Positions 18,890-28,479 of a stretch of DNA of 64,000 bases are shown in pieces. Each line of letters starts with the position of its first letter. Positions within the stretch are counted from its first letter, which is position 1. The DNA lies in assembly GCF_000374045.1 (NCBI RefSeq), contig NZ_KB893319.1, forward strand, positions 97,884-161,883, read 5' to 3'. The stretch is from Segetibacter koreensis DSM 18137. Lineage in GTDB: Bacteria > Bacteroidota > Bacteroidia > Chitinophagales > Chitinophagaceae. The notes below the pieces were generated by a model, which was given only the letters and a program-made list of their open reading frames with translations, was not told where the DNA came from and searched no databases. A program made the position numbers and the translations under genes.

Positions 18890-21241
18890 ATGTCTAATTA
18901 TTTGAATGAACTGAATGAGCAGCAGCGTGAGGCAGTTATCCATAAAGAGGGGCCGATTATGATCGTAGCCGGGGCGGGAAGTGGTAAAACAAAAGTACTT
19001 ACGACTCGCATCGCCCATTTGATGAGTGTACATAAAATTGATGCTTTTAATATATTGGCGCTGACTTTTACAAACAAAGCAGCTGCAGAAATGAAGGAAA
19101 GGGTGGAAAAAATTCTCGGCAATACCGAAGCGAGAAATTTATACATCGGAACATTTCATAGCGTATTTGCAAGAATATTACGAGCAGAGGCGCCAAAAAT
19201 AGGGTATCCCAACAATTTTACTATCTACGATACTGATGACAGCCGCAGCGTGCTGAAAACAGTAATAAACGAATTAAACCTCGACGATAAACACTATAAA
19301 CCAAATGTAGTTCACAATCGTATTTCACAAGCTAAAAATGCTTTGGTCGGCCCGGTGGATTACCAGAATGACTATTACATTCAGCAGGAAGACCAGCGGG
19401 CAAACCGGCCATTGATTAGTCAAATTTATCAGGGCTATGCTGCACGTTGCTTTAAGAACGGAGCAATGGATTACGATGATTTATTGTTTAAGATGTATGA
19501 ACTGCTGCGTGATTTCCCGGAAGTCTTGTATAAGTACCAGCACAAATTTAAATACATAATGATTGATGAGTACCAGGATACAAATGCGGTACAATATCAA
19601 ATCATAAAACTGCTGGCTGCCGTGCATGAAAACATTGCAGTCGTTGGTGACGATGCACAAAGTATTTATAGCTTTCGCGGCGCGACTATCGAGAATATTT
19701 TGCAGTTTCAGAAAGATTATGATGACGTAAAAGTGGTAAAACTCGAGCAGAATTATAGGAGTACACAAAGCATTTTAAACGTTGCCAACGAGGTTATTAA
19801 AAATAATAAAGGTCAGATACCCAAAGATTTGTGGACGCAAAACCTCGAAGGAGAAAAAATAAGACTTGTTCGTAGCATGACAGATAACGATGAGGGAAAA
19901 TTTGTTGCGGACACTATACAAGAACAAAAGCTGCGCAATCATTTTTATAATCGTGATTTCGCTATTTTATACCGTACCAACGCCCAAAGCCGGTCCTTCG
20001 AGGAAAGTCTTAGGAGAATGGGGATTCCCTATAGAATTTATGGTGGGTTGAGCTTCTATCAGCGCAAAGAGATCAAGGATGTTTTGGCTTATTTAAGAGT
20101 TATTGTAAATACCCGGGATGAAGAAGCATTGAAAAGAATTATTAATTATCCTGTTCGCGGAATTGGTAAAACTACCATAGAGAAGGCTGTGATTTTAGCG
20201 AATGAGCATAATATAAGTATGTGGGATGTAATAAGTAAAGCCGGGGAATTTGGTTTTAAGGCAGGAACCCTTGAGGCTGTAAATAATTTCGTCACAATGA
20301 TCCGGTACTTTCAAAGTATGCTCACCAGCAAAAACGCATATGATGTGGCCGTGCAGGTCGGCAAGCATACAAATATTGTAAAGGAACTTTTCAATGATAA
20401 AACGACGGAGGGGCTGGCTCGCTATGAAAACATACAGGAGTTACTAAACTCTATAAAAGAATGGACGGAGAGCCCGAGTAATGATGATGGTGAATTGGGG
20501 GATAAATCGCTCGGGAGTTATTTGCAACAAATAACATTATTAACAGACGCTGATGACGACAAAGAAAACAGTGATGTGGTAAAATTGATGACAATACATG
20601 CCGCAAAAGGCCTCGAATTCTCATGTGTATTTGTGGGCGGAATTGAGGAAACGTTATTTCCAAGTGCTATGTCAATAAATACGCGCGAAGAGTTGGAAGA
20701 AGAACGCAGATTATTTTATGTAGCTGTCACCAGGGCAAAAAAGCATTTATGGTTAACGTATGCAAATACCCGTTACCGTTTTGGGCAGTTGGTACAAAAT
20801 GAGCCCAGCCGGTTTATAGCAGAAATGCCGGAGCAATATATAGATAAAAGTTTTGCAGGTGGCGGCGCGCGTAACCAGGGATATAACGACTTTGGTGGCA
20901 CTTCAGCTTTTGCAAGAATGAATGGAGGTTCTCAAAACAATGCAGCAAGAGTAGCTGAAAAATATGGACCTCCGCCAAACAAAAGAGAATCGAAACCCGC
21001 ATATATGCCTGCTGCTCCTGTTACCCCGAAGGTGGTTGAACATAAACCGTCCGCCGACTTTGCCGCAAGTGATACCTCTGGTTTGCAGGCAGGGCAAAGG
21101 GTGGAGCATCAGAAATTTGGTTTTGGCGAAGTTTTAAAGATGGAAGGAGCTGCACATAACCCTATTGCTACGGTGAATTTTGAAAATAACGGGGAAAAAA
21201 AGATTATGTTAAACTATGCTAAGCTGAGAATTGTAGAATAA
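18890..21241 (+). CDS. UvrD/PcrA-family ATP-dependent DNA helicase
   Basis: A 783-residue superfamily 1A 3'-5' helicase for nucleotide-excision and mismatch repair and for displacing RecA or polymerase. Helicase motifs in order: LNEQQREAV (Q motif), AGAGSGKT (Walker A), FTNKAAAEMKERV, IDEYQDTN (Walker B), GDDAQSIYSFRGA (III), LEQNYRST (IV), LMTIHAAKGLEF (V) and VAVTRAKKHLWL (VI). The C-terminal 130 residues are flexible and end in a PcrA/UvrD Tudor-like domain: GQRVEHQKFGFGEVLKMEG. It follows mutL on the same strand after 270 bases without any gene. Confidence 0.96.
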   Translation: MSNYLNELNEQQREAVIHKEGPIMIVAGAGSGKTKVLTTRIAHLMSVHKIDAFNILALTFTNKAAAEMKERVEKILGNTEARNLYIGTFHSVFARILRAEAPKIGYPNNFTIYDTDDSRSVLKTVINELNLDDKHYKPNVVHNRISQAKNALVGPVDYQNDYYIQQEDQRANRPLISQIYQGYAARCFKNGAMDYDDLLFKMYELLRDFPEVLYKYQHKFKYIMIDEYQDTNAVQYQIIKLLAAVHENIAVVGDDAQSIYSFRGATIENILQFQKDYDDVKVVKLEQNYRSTQSILNVANEVIKNNKGQIPKDLWTQNLEGEKIRLVRSMTDNDEGKFVADTIQEQKLRNHFYNRDFAILYRTNAQSRSFEESLRRMGIPYRIYGGLSFYQRKEIKDVLAYLRVIVNTRDEEALKRIINYPVRGIGKTTIEKAVILANEHNISMWDVISKAGEFGFKAGTLEAVNNFVTMIRYFQSMLTSKNAYDVAVQVGKHTNIVKELFNDKTTEGLARYENIQELLNSIKEWTESPSNDDGELGDKSLGSYLQQITLLTDADDDKENSDVVKLMTIHAAKGLEFSCVFVGGIEETLFPSAMSINTREELEEERRLFYVAVTRAKKHLWLTYANTRYRFGQLVQNEPSRFIAEMPEQYIDKSFAGGGARNQGYNDFGGTSAFARMNGGSQNNAARVAEKYGPPPNKRESKPAYMPAAPVTPKVVEHKPSADFAASDTSGLQAGQRVEHQKFGFGEVLKMEGAAHNPIATVNFENNGEKKIMLNYAKLRIVE

Positions 21242-21325
21242 GTAGGATATTTCACAATTTTGACGGGTAAAAAGATGTAAATCAGAAAATGGCATGATAA
21301 TAGTATCAATGTCTAAAATTTTTAT

Positions 21326-21610
21326 ATGAAAAAAGCAATCATCTTATTATCAATGGGTTTTGCACTTGCTTATTGCACTCCATCTCAGCAGGCAGACCAA
21401 ACAACAACAAGCAGCAGCACTACAACTGATAGCACCGGAACATCAGGAACTTCGGGCATGGGAACTTCAGGTACCGGTACAGATGCCTCTAGTGGTACTA
21501 CAGGTAGTGGAACAACAGGCGGAACTACTACTGATACTACAGGTAGTGGAACCACAGGTGGAACAACAGGTGGAACTACTACTGACACTACTACTGCGCC
21601 GCATAAATAA
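21326..21610 (+). CDS. Low-complexity Thr/Gly/Ser-rich lipoprotein
   Basis: A 94-residue predicted lipoprotein: MKKAIILLSMGFALAYC is the signal with the lipid cysteine at residue 17. The remaining 77 residues are almost only Thr, Ser and Gly with a few Asp, built from imperfect repeats such as GTTGSGTTGG and GGTTTDTTG. It could be a flexible surface-exposed linker, possibly O-glycosylated, but no function can be assigned. A terminator follows 23 bases downstream, which supports it being a monocistronic gene. The repeats keep an antisense frame open by chance. Confidence 0.7.
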   Translation: MKKAIILLSMGFALAYCTPSQQADQTTTSSSTTTDSTGTSGTSGMGTSGTGTDASSGTTGSGTTGGTTTDTTGSGTTGGTTGGTTTDTTTAPHK

Positions 21611-21632
21611 AGTAATTAATGTAAAAAATCAG

Positions 21633-21669
21633 AGCCTCAGTATTTGTAAAAAATGTTGGGGCTTTTTTT
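21633..21669 (+). terminator. Rho-independent terminator of the low-complexity lipoprotein gene
   Basis: AGCCTCA (21633-21639) pairs with TGGGGCT (21657-21663, one wobble), followed by a run of seven T. Confidence 0.7.
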
Positions 21670-21830
21670 ATTAATCGGTAAGTATTGGCATCTCAATGCG
21701 TCCTGCTTCTTTCGATTTTTGTTCTAGAATGATGAGAAGTCACAGCTCTTGATAAGGCGTGAAAAGTGAGAAGCGGTTGTAACGGATATTTCAAAACTGC
21801 TGACGTTTTTTTATTTCTCATCCTAAAATA

Positions 21831-21844
21831 CGCATAAATATGCG
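21831..21844. promoter_or_regulatory. Palindrome upstream of the response regulator
   Basis: CGCATAAATATGCG is a 14-base inverted repeat (two 6-base arms, AA centre) 36 bases before the response-regulator ATG. A TATTTTTG box (21869-21876) that resembles the Bacteroidota -7 element TAnnTTTG lies between it and the ATG. Position suits an operator, possibly autoregulatory; this is inference. Confidence 0.3.
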
Positions 21845-21880
21845 ATAGGGCGGCATTTACCTCTGCTGTATTTTTGTGGT

Positions 21881-22513
21881 ATGATTAAACTACTGATATA
21901 CGAAGATAACCCGCAATTGAGGGAAGGACTTACTATGCTCCTTAACGGTTCTGATGGTTTTGAAGTGCTGGCTTCTTTTAAAAATTGCAGTAATGTGTTG
22001 CAGGAGCTTAGAATCTATAAGCCTGACGTGATTTTAATGGATATTGATATGCCGGGTTCGGATGGCATCGAGGGCCTTAAACAGATAAGGTTAGTTGATA
22101 ATGAAGTGAAGATTTTGATGCTTACAGTTTTTGATGACAACAAAAATGTATTTGAAGCAATAAGCAACGGCGCAAATGGGTACGTATTAAAGAAAACTCC
22201 TCCTGCTAAGTTAATAGAATATATACAGGAAGCAAATTCTGGCGGTGCACCTATGACTTCTTCCATTGCTACTCAAGTTTTAAAAATGTTTTCTTCTTTA
22301 CATAGTGAAAAGGGAGAAAATTACAATCTTTCTGAAAGGGAAAAGCAAGTATTGCACCTACTAGTAAATGGTTATAGCTATAAAATGATCTCTGCCGAAA
22401 TGTTTATTGCTATTGACACTGTTCGTTCTCATATAAAAAAAATATATGAAAAACTTCACGTAAACTCTAAAAGTGAGGCAGTTGCAAAAGCTTTTAAAGA
22501 CAGAATAGTATAA
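21881..22513 (+). CDS. NarL/FixJ-type two-component response regulator
   Basis: A 210-residue transcription factor with an N-terminal receiver domain and C-terminal LuxR-type helix-turn-helix. The receiver has the acidic pocket YEDN, the phospho-acceptor in DVILMDIDMPGSDG, LTVFDD and the conserved Lys in YVLKKTPP. The DNA-binding domain is NLSEREKQVLHLLVNGYSYK followed by IDTVRSHIKKIYEKLHV. No histidine kinase is next to it, so it is an orphan in this window. It converges with the PorE-like gene, only 13 bases separating the two. Confidence 0.93.
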   Translation: MIKLLIYEDNPQLREGLTMLLNGSDGFEVLASFKNCSNVLQELRIYKPDVILMDIDMPGSDGIEGLKQIRLVDNEVKILMLTVFDDNKNVFEAISNGANGYVLKKTPPAKLIEYIQEANSGGAPMTSSIATQVLKMFSSLHSEKGENYNLSEREKQVLHLLVNGYSYKMISAEMFIAIDTVRSHIKKIYEKLHVNSKSEAVAKAFKDRIV

Positions 22514-22526
22514 GAGTTGTTTAAAA

Positions 22527-24440
22527 TTATTGTGCTATAACTACAAATTCAGTCCTTCTGTTCATTGCTCGTCCGGCCTCTGTTTTGTTGTCTGCAACTG
22601 GTTTCGTTTCTCCAAAACCTTTGTAGAGTAAGCGTTTTATATCTATGCCTTTAGTAACGAGATAATCAACCACTGCCTTTGCGCGGCTTGTTGAAAGTTT
22701 AAGATTTTCTGCTGGCTTTCCTACATTATCTGTATACCCGTTTATTTGAAGTTTTAGCGTTGGGTTTTCGGTTAGTAATTGCAACAATTTGTTTATTTCT
22801 ATGAGACTTATTTCCTGCAATTGTGCCGAATTTGTTTCAAAAAAGATATTTTTTAAAACAAGCGAAGCATTTAATTCAATAGGTTTTAGCGGAATATCTT
22901 TATTATAAGTGCTATCTGGTTGATTTTTACTTAAAGGAAATATTTCGCTATAAAATAAATATCCTTTTCTGTTAACAGTAAAAGTGTAGTCCTTTCCTAC
23001 GGGTAATGTTATAAAATAATTTCCTGTTTCGTCTGTTTGCACGTTGCTAACGGTTTGCTGGTTAGTATTATCAACAAGTTCGACGGCGCTTGGCAAGCCT
23101 TTGCGTGTTTTTATATCATACACTTTTCCCTTCACATATAAGGTTCGTGCTGGCCGCACGTCAGGCCTTAATTCAAACGTATAAATATCTAATCCTCCGC
23201 GGCTATCACTTCTGTCGCTTGCGTAAAAGGCTGTTTTCCCATCCGCACTTACAAACAGGCTTCCTTCATTTTCTATAGTATTAATAGGATACCCTAAGTT
23301 TTCGGGATTGCTCCATTCGTTATTTGGTCCTTTTCTGCAAAGGAAAATATCACTGTTACCATAGCCAGGCAAGCCATCGCTGGTAAAGTATAGAGTGGCA
23401 TTATCTGCATGAATAAAAGGCGCAAGTTCATCACCAACCGTATTAATAGATGAACCCATATTTTTAGCTGGTCCCCATTTGCCATTAGGCATGCGATAAC
23501 TAACATATAAATCTTTACCGCCATAGCCACCCGGCCTGTTACTGCTAAAATACAACGCTCTTTTATCTGGGCTTAAACTTGGCGAGCTTTCCCAGCTTTC
23601 TGTATTAATGTTTCTTCCCAGGTTTTCCGGCTCACTCCATCCTGTAGGTGTATAATAAGAGATGTACAAGTCGAAGTCGCCGTATCCGCCGGGAAAATTG
23701 TAACCTGCAAAAATGAGCCATTCTCCATCCTGTGAAATGTTGATTGCACCTTTTGAAGGCTCTGCATTTATATCTCCATTAATAAGTTTTGACTTGGAAT
23801 ATTTTTTTTCATCCAGAATTGTAGATTCAAAAAAGTCTTCACGAAATCCTTCGCCTCTTCTCGTAAAAACAAACATGCTGTCATTTATGGTAATAGAAGG
23901 GTAGTATTCACTCTTTTCAGAGTTTACGCTATCGCCTAAATTTATCGGTGCAAATACATAGTTTCCAACCGGATTTTTATTGCCATACTGTACGCCAAAC
24001 TCGTAAGTTCGTTTACGATACTCACCGCTTTTACGGCTTCTGTCGCTAAGTTCTTTTATTGAAAGAAATTGGTTAATAGCATTTAATGCGTCATTAAATC
24101 GGCCAAGACCGGCAAGATTTATTGAATAGGGAAGGTAGAAAAAACGAAAATAGGACGTATCAATTGCTTTTCCTCTTTCAAAATATTCAACGGATGTTTT
24201 ATAATCTTTCAATTCTCCGTAAACGCTTGCTAAAGACAAAATCGCATCTGCGAATTTTCCATCTGTTTCAATTGCTTTCTTTAAAAGAGGAATAGATTCT
24301 TTAAACTGGTCGTTTTGCAGCCTAAGTAAGGCTCTTTCGTATAGATCGATTGCTTTTTTATTTACCTTATCTGCATTATAAGTTTGTGCAGCGACCGACA
24401 AAGCAAGCCCTATAAAAAATAAAAAAAAAGTGGTTTTCAT
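22527..24440 (-). CDS. OmpA-family protein with TPR, PD40 and carboxypeptidase-regulatory domains (PorE-like)
   Basis: A 637-residue exported protein, signal MKTTFFLFFIGLALSVAAQ. Domain order is TPR repeats (about 25-130), PD40/WD40-like beta-propeller repeats (about 190-415) with several copies of the type SPDKRALYFSSNRPGGYGGK, a carboxypeptidase-regulatory-like domain (about 430-500), and a C-terminal OmpA peptidoglycan-binding domain with INGYTDNVG and LSTSRAKAVVDYL. This order is that of PorE of the T9SS, which ties the PorK/N ring to peptidoglycan, but many paralogues share it, so the PorE assignment is tentative. The cleavage site AQ/TY has no lipobox. Confidence 0.85.
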   Translation of the reverse strand: MKTTFFLFFIGLALSVAAQTYNADKVNKKAIDLYERALLRLQNDQFKESIPLLKKAIETDGKFADAILSLASVYGELKDYKTSVEYFERGKAIDTSYFRFFYLPYSINLAGLGRFNDALNAINQFLSIKELSDRSRKSGEYRKRTYEFGVQYGNKNPVGNYVFAPINLGDSVNSEKSEYYPSITINDSMFVFTRRGEGFREDFFESTILDEKKYSKSKLINGDINAEPSKGAINISQDGEWLIFAGYNFPGGYGDFDLYISYYTPTGWSEPENLGRNINTESWESSPSLSPDKRALYFSSNRPGGYGGKDLYVSYRMPNGKWGPAKNMGSSINTVGDELAPFIHADNATLYFTSDGLPGYGNSDIFLCRKGPNNEWSNPENLGYPINTIENEGSLFVSADGKTAFYASDRSDSRGGLDIYTFELRPDVRPARTLYVKGKVYDIKTRKGLPSAVELVDNTNQQTVSNVQTDETGNYFITLPVGKDYTFTVNRKGYLFYSEIFPLSKNQPDSTYNKDIPLKPIELNASLVLKNIFFETNSAQLQEISLIEINKLLQLLTENPTLKLQINGYTDNVGKPAENLKLSTSRAKAVVDYLVTKGIDIKRLLYKGFGETKPVADNKTEAGRAMNRRTEFVVIAQ

Positions 24441-24613
24441 AAATACTGTTGAAATAAAGGTCGTGAAACTTTTTTTGAAGTTCGTTGAATTTTCGAACCC
24501 AACATAACCTCTTTGCCCTCTTTATAAAGGAGAATTAATTTAGTTTTTTACGCACCAAAAGAATTGCCGAACTTTTTCTAATGCTCAGTATTTAAAAATA
24601 AATTTTGCTTCTC

Positions 24614-25744
24614 TTACTTGAGAACTTCTGAAAGTTTATTAGTTAAGTCCTGGCCTCTTAAAGAGCTCGCAATTATTTTTCCGGCAGGATCAACCAATAC
24701 ATTAAAAGGAATACCATCAAAACCATAAGCCTGCACTGCGGCACTTTCCCACTGTTTAAGATCACTCATATGTGTCCATGTTAAATGGTCTTTTTCGATA
24801 GCTTTTTGCCATGCTGCTTTATCCTCGTCTAATGATACGCCTAAAACAGTAAAGTTTTTATTTTTAAATTGATTGTAGGCAGCCACAACATTTGGATTTT
24901 CCTGACGGCAAGGTCCGCACCAGCTAGCCCAAAAATCAATCAACACGAATTTTCCTTTGAAGCTGCTTATGCTAACTGGTTTTCCATTTACATCATTCAT
25001 AGTTAGGTCAGGGGCCGGCTGATTGAGTAATGCATAGGTTTTTTCGGCTGTTTGTTCTGGCGCCTTTACAGCAAGCATACTCTTTATTTTTGCAAGACCT
25101 GAGTGCTCAGGGAATCTTTTTGCGGTTGCATCTACCATTGATTTAATTTCTTCGTTTGGTATTGTCTGGCTGGCAATGCCAAGAGCATACAAAGAAGCAG
25201 AAGGACTGTTTGTATTATTAATATAATCTTTCAACATCTTGTTCAAACCTGCTATTTCCTGGTCGTTTCTTGTTTGTAAAGCCTCCGCTGCACTGTCATG
25301 TCCGGGAAGTGCCCGAACACTATCAATTTTTTTGAATGTTATAAGAATGGCAGAATCTTTACTGCGGTAATCTTCAAATAACTTATGCAGACTTTCAGAA
25401 GCAGGCGAACCTTCTACTGTATAATTTCTATAGTCATTTATATCAAGATGAAGTTTTATATCATTATTGTCATTTATCAAAACGACATCAGGACCGTTTT
25501 CAATTACTAACCTGTAAATGCCTTCTTCACTTGCCCGTCCTCTTAAAGTAAATGAACCTTTATCTTTAAGAATTGTAGAGTCGAAAATCACAGGTTGGGC
25601 TATTCCGTAAGGAGTTTCCATCAATAGCACTTTTTTGCCCGTAGCATTTTCTATAACTCCGCTTACAATAAAAGCACCGTGTTTTTTCTGCTGACACGAT
25701 GCCATTACAACTACCAACAGTGCTAGGTATAATATTCTTTTCAT
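24614..25744 (-). CDS. TlpA-family thiol-disulfide oxidoreductase with DUF4369 domain (lipoprotein)
   Basis: A 376-residue periplasmic lipoprotein; signal MKRILYLALLVVVMASCQQ with cysteine at residue 17. The N-terminal half is a DUF4369-type beta domain (GVIENATGKKVLLMETP to about 125), followed by a helical linker. The C-terminal thioredoxin domain contains LIDFWASWCGPCRQENP with the redox CxxC and VLGVSLDEDKAAWQKAI. Family members keep periplasmic thiols reduced, for instance in cytochrome maturation, and are very common in Bacteroidota. It is 38 bases downstream of gatB on the same strand. Confidence 0.9.
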   Translation of the reverse strand: MKRILYLALLVVVMASCQQKKHGAFIVSGVIENATGKKVLLMETPYGIAQPVIFDSTILKDKGSFTLRGRASEEGIYRLVIENGPDVVLINDNNDIKLHLDINDYRNYTVEGSPASESLHKLFEDYRSKDSAILITFKKIDSVRALPGHDSAAEALQTRNDQEIAGLNKMLKDYINNTNSPSASLYALGIASQTIPNEEIKSMVDATAKRFPEHSGLAKIKSMLAVKAPEQTAEKTYALLNQPAPDLTMNDVNGKPVSISSFKGKFVLIDFWASWCGPCRQENPNVVAAYNQFKNKNFTVLGVSLDEDKAAWQKAIEKDHLTWTHMSDLKQWESAAVQAYGFDGIPFNVLVDPAGKIIASSLRGQDLTNKLSEVLK

Positions 25745-25782
25745 GCTTTTTAGAACAATTTTTTTAAATCCGTTTTTTTTTA

Positions 25783-27225
25783 TTATTTAAGTTTTTCTTC
25801 AAGAATTTGTGTGGCCACTTTTGGGTCTGCCTTTCCTTTGCTTACTTTTTTTACTTCACCTACAAATAATCCTATTAATCCTTTTTTACCTTTTTTATAC
25901 TCTTTTACCTTTTCAGGCATTTTGTTAACTACTTCATTTACCCATGCCTCAATATCTGCACTTCCGCTTACCTGTAGCAGGTTAAGTTCAGTTGCTATCT
26001 GCAAAGGTTCTTTTTCAGGATATTGCAATAAGACTGGTAAAATTTTTAATGAGGCTACAGAAAAGTTCACTTTGCCTTCATCTACAAGCGATATTAGATT
26101 TGCAAGAGTTTTGGGCTGTAAATCAATTTCAGCAAAAGAAATGTTTTTTTCATTTACTACCTGTCTCAACGGACCCAGCATCCAGTTTGCAATAGCTTTA
26201 TAGTTTTTTGAAAACTCCGTTGTCTTTTCAAAAAAAACGGCGGTAGATTTTTCATCGCATAGCTGGCTCGCATCATATTCGTTCAGCCCCAGGGAAAGGT
26301 AACGCGTATATAAGTCATTAGGCAAAGCTGGAAGGGAAGCTTTTATGCCTGAAATAAATTGTTCTGTTAATTGAAAAGGTGTCAAATCAGGCTCGGGGAA
26401 ATAGCGGTAATCATTTGCTTCTTCTTTATCGCGTATAGCAAAAGTAGTATCTGTTGCTGCATCAAAGCTGCGGGTTTGCTGTATAATGGTTTCACCTTTC
26501 TCAACCATTGCAATCATTCGATCGATTTCGTATTCGATTGCTTTTTTTACATTTCTTATCGAATTGAGGTTTTTCACTTCGACCTTAGTTCCCAGGGTTG
26601 TTTTGCCTTTTAAACGAATAGATACATTTGCATCGCATCGAAGACTGCCTTCTTCCATATTTCCGTCACACACATCAATCCATCTTACCAGCTTTCTTAT
26701 TTCGGTTACATATTGAAAGGCTTCTTCGGCCGATTGCATATCAGGCTCTGTTACTATTTCAATTAATGGCACGCCTGCCCGGTTATAATCTATACAAGTA
26801 TAATTTTCATCCGCGTCATGAATGCTTTTTCCCGCATCTTCTTCAAGATGAATACGGTTAAGCTTTACATTTTTTTCACCCTTGTTTGTTCTTATCAACA
26901 CATTTCCCCCTTTACATATAGGAGTAGTATGTTGTGAGATCTGGTAGCCTTTAGGAAGATCAGGGTAAAAATAATTTTTTCGGGCAAAATAATTATATTC
27001 TTCAATTTCACAATTACACGCTAATCCCATTTTAATCGCATATTCGACAGCCTTTTTATTTGTTTTTGGCAATGTGCCGGGATGGCCTAAAGTAATTGGG
27101 CTAATATGTGTGTTAGGTTCGGCGCCGAAAGATGCACTGTCACCCGCAAACAATTTGCTTTGGGTATGTAACTGGGCGTGAACTTCTAGGCCAATTACAG
27201 CTTCGTATTTTTCGTTTGCATTCAT
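25783..27225 (-). CDS. gatB: Asp-tRNA(Asn)/Glu-tRNA(Gln) amidotransferase subunit B
   Basis: GatB is the kinase/tRNA-binding subunit of GatCAB, which amidates misacylated Glu-tRNA(Gln) or Asp-tRNA(Asn). The start YEAVIGLEVHAQL, the zinc/metal region, the family signature CIDYNRAGVPLIEIVTEPDM and the cradle-domain YRYFPEPDLTP are present. The C-terminal YqeY-like tail domain ends LIGLFVGEVKKVSKGKADPK. At 480 residues it is full length. GatA and GatC are not adjacent, as is common in Bacteroidota. Confidence 0.97.
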   Translation of the reverse strand: MNANEKYEAVIGLEVHAQLHTQSKLFAGDSASFGAEPNTHISPITLGHPGTLPKTNKKAVEYAIKMGLACNCEIEEYNYFARKNYFYPDLPKGYQISQHTTPICKGGNVLIRTNKGEKNVKLNRIHLEEDAGKSIHDADENYTCIDYNRAGVPLIEIVTEPDMQSAEEAFQYVTEIRKLVRWIDVCDGNMEEGSLRCDANVSIRLKGKTTLGTKVEVKNLNSIRNVKKAIEYEIDRMIAMVEKGETIIQQTRSFDAATDTTFAIRDKEEANDYRYFPEPDLTPFQLTEQFISGIKASLPALPNDLYTRYLSLGLNEYDASQLCDEKSTAVFFEKTTEFSKNYKAIANWMLGPLRQVVNEKNISFAEIDLQPKTLANLISLVDEGKVNFSVASLKILPVLLQYPEKEPLQIATELNLLQVSGSADIEAWVNEVVNKMPEKVKEYKKGKKGLIGLFVGEVKKVSKGKADPKVATQILEEKLK

Positions 27226-27331
27226 TATACAAAAATAAACAACCCCTTGACAAAGGGGGCAGTAAAGGTATTATTATTAAAAGTAAGCAGGAGTTTAAGA
27301 GTTGTTACAAAATTTATTTAAATGTTTTTAT

Positions 27332-27361
27332 AAAAAAGCCGTTGATTATGAAAACAACGGC
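27332..27361 (-). terminator. Terminator of the PDZ-protein gene
   Basis: GCCGTTG (27338-27344) and CAACGGC (27355-27361) form the stem; read on the minus strand it is followed by a run of six T (27337 down to 27332). It lies 33 bases beyond the PDZ gene stop. Confidence 0.8.
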
Positions 27362-27393
27362 TTTGTGAGGATTAAAAAAGGGAAGTTTATTTT

Positions 27394-28374
27394 TTACAGG
27401 TCAGCAGATTTTAATCTTTTAGGAATTTTTATTTCTGCATTTTGATTTTTCCCATCTCTTTTATAAGTAAGCTTTACAACGTCACCATCTTTCAAATCCC
27501 TGATTTGAGTGCGTAATTCATCAACACCTGCAACATCTTTTCCATTTACCTGTGTAATTACATCGCCTTCCTTAATGCCTGCTTTGGATGCGGGGGAATC
27601 TTCATCAACGTCTTTCACCTTAACGCCTTTTCCTTCTTCAATATCCTGTATCTGCAACCCTATTTTAGGCCTGTGATTAAAGTTGAAATCAAAATTTTCC
27701 ATTGGTGGAATTGCACCTTCAGGCATATTGAAATTGAAATCTTTATTATTAAAATTGTAAGAATATGGCCTTGATTTGTTTTCTCCCAACACGGCTGTTG
27801 TTTTATTTTCTTTTCCCTCGCGCTTGTAAGTGATGTCCACTTTGTCGTTTGGTTTATATGCGCTAATTGCTTCTACAAGATCTTGTGGGGTAGCGACAGC
27901 GGTAGTGCCAATTTTAGTAATTATATCATCTTTTTTTAAACCAGCTTTTTCAGCACCACTTTCTTTTGTTACATCAGTCACTTTCACACCATCATCTGCC
28001 TTTTGTGTTATTATACCCAGCATAGCTTTGTTGCCATTTCCATGCATAAGTAAATCTTCTCCACCAAAAGGCGGACGTCCACCATCGAACCCTCTCATTC
28101 GGGGGCCAGCCATTGCAAGAGAACGGTCTCTTTTTAATATTGTTACATCATCATTTTTAAATTCATCAACAGGTTTTCCATTAATAGTTACGTTATCACC
28201 ATCAACCACTATGGTCATTTTTTCTGTTTTGCCCGGTTTTTTACGAATAACTATTTCCTGTGTTTTTTCTTCTTTATCTTTTGACGGCTTTTCTTTTTTA
28301 TCCTGTGCAATAGCAGATGAAGCTAATACTATAGTAGCCAAAGCTGCTGTCGATAATTTTTTCCAGTTATTCAT
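27394..28374 (-). CDS. Periplasmic protein with two PDZ domains
   Basis: A 326-residue exported protein, signal MNNWKKLSTAALATIVLASSAIAQ. A Lys/Glu-rich stretch is followed by a short beta segment (about 45-85), then PDZ 1 (about 115-198, AMLGIITQKADDGVKV, GLKKDDIITKIG) and PDZ 2 (about 235-318, IGLQIQDIEEGKGVKV, GIKEGDVITQVNGKDV). It looks like the PDZ part of HtrA/DegP but lacks a trypsin-like protease domain, so it probably binds peptide C-termini as an adaptor. Between the PDZ domains lies an Asn/Phe-rich linker. Monocistronic, with a terminator downstream. Confidence 0.88.
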   Translation of the reverse strand: MNNWKKLSTAALATIVLASSAIAQDKKEKPSKDKEEKTQEIVIRKKPGKTEKMTIVVDGDNVTINGKPVDEFKNDDVTILKRDRSLAMAGPRMRGFDGGRPPFGGEDLLMHGNGNKAMLGIITQKADDGVKVTDVTKESGAEKAGLKKDDIITKIGTTAVATPQDLVEAISAYKPNDKVDITYKREGKENKTTAVLGENKSRPYSYNFNNKDFNFNMPEGAIPPMENFDFNFNHRPKIGLQIQDIEEGKGVKVKDVDEDSPASKAGIKEGDVITQVNGKDVAGVDELRTQIRDLKDGDVVKLTYKRDGKNQNAEIKIPKRLKSADL

Positions 28375-28479
28375 ATGTTCTATTTTTAAGTTATACGAAA
28401 GATTTAGTAGTTCAAATGTAAGAAAGATTTTTAAATACGAAGAATTTCGGAAATGTTAATTTAGAAAACATTATATAAC

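Noticed and set aside
21385..21588. Antisense frame (Val/Pro-rich) opposite the low-complexity lipoprotein
   Set aside because: It stays open only because of the Thr/Gly codon repeats; no start context and no homologue-like features.
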